A stretch of 5,224 nucleotides of DNA from Nitrososphaerota archaeon (GTDB taxonomy: Archaea; Thermoproteota; Nitrososphaeria; Nitrososphaerales; JACPRH01): contig JARPAQ010000131.1 of NCBI GenBank assembly GCA_029460375.1, forward strand, positions 1-5,224, read 5' to 3'. The position numbers were made by a program, and so were the translations under genes. A model generated the notes under the pieces. The model was not told the DNA's origin. It saw only the letters and a program-made list of their open reading frames with translations, and did no database searches. Of this stretch, positions 5,101 to 5,224 are shown piece after piece (the first letter of the stretch is position 1; every line of letters starts with the position of its first letter).

Positions 5101-5224
5101 GCGTTCTGACATATTTATGACATTTTGCTAATTTTAGCTGGAATGAACATTTGCCACGATAGTTGTTCCAATGATAGTTATTTATATTGTATTATTTATT
5201 TATTGTTGAGAGTTAATAGTTAAT
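5101..5224. other. AT-rich region upstream of pckG, no gene seen
   Basis: This stretch is strikingly AT-rich, especially from 5175 on, and holds no convincing gene. It contains TGACAT twice, 11 bases apart (5107-5112, 5118-5123), around the TATA-like CATAAATATG. It also holds GATAGTT twice, 15 bases apart (5158-5164, 5173-5179), and a tandem AGTTAAT pair at the very end (5211-5224). It is probably the upstream control region of pckG and possibly of a gene beyond the right edge. Confidence 0.4.

Noticed and set aside
5143..5223. 26-codon plus-strand frame MNICHDSC...
   Set aside because: No ribosome binding site; AT-rich, Leu/Ile/Tyr-rich composition expected of random AT-rich sequence.
1..5224. 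CRISPR array, insertion sequence or prophage
   Set aside because: No regularly spaced repeats, terminal inverted repeats, transposase or integrase motifs were seen on either strand.

Overview
The window looks archaeal. A tRNA gene has a TATA-like box about 27 bases upstream of its first base, AT-rich TATA-like boxes precede several genes, Shine-Dalgarno sites are mostly weak, and the tRNA is interrupted by what looks like an intron in its D arm. Non-canonical tRNA introns together with a GTP-dependent PEP carboxykinase would suit a TACK-type archaeon (Bathyarchaeia or a relative is my guess). The sequence alone does not fix the lineage.

Layout, left to right: (1) the 5' part of an intron-interrupted tRNA-Leu(UAA), minus strand, running off the left edge, with its promoter; (2) two small unrecognised genes on the minus strand (706-981, then 149-697), 8 bases apart and probably co-transcribed; (3) a 217-base divergent intergenic region with promoters in both directions and a possible hairpin; (4) a 46-codon plus-strand gene (1199-1339) with a clear Shine-Dalgarno site, encoding a putative CCHH zinc microprotein; (5) a convergent 561-residue coiled-coil protein of unknown function (1393-3078, minus); (6) a full-length GTP-dependent phosphoenolpyruvate carboxykinase, pckG (3193-5046, minus); (7) an AT-rich upstream region (5047-5224) with TATA-like boxes and short repeats.

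Only pckG has a firm function: it interconverts oxaloacetate and PEP, the entry step of gluconeogenesis or an anaplerotic link. The other proteins are orphans to me, and the layout does not show an obvious shared pathway. pckG and the coiled-coil gene point the same way but are separated by 114 bases with a plausible promoter, so they are probably separate units. I do not see a clear defence system, mobile element or CRISPR array. The most unusual items are the interrupted tRNA-Leu, the zinc microprotein, the three-part coiled-coil protein, and a PEP carboxykinase in which three usually conserved cysteines are replaced.
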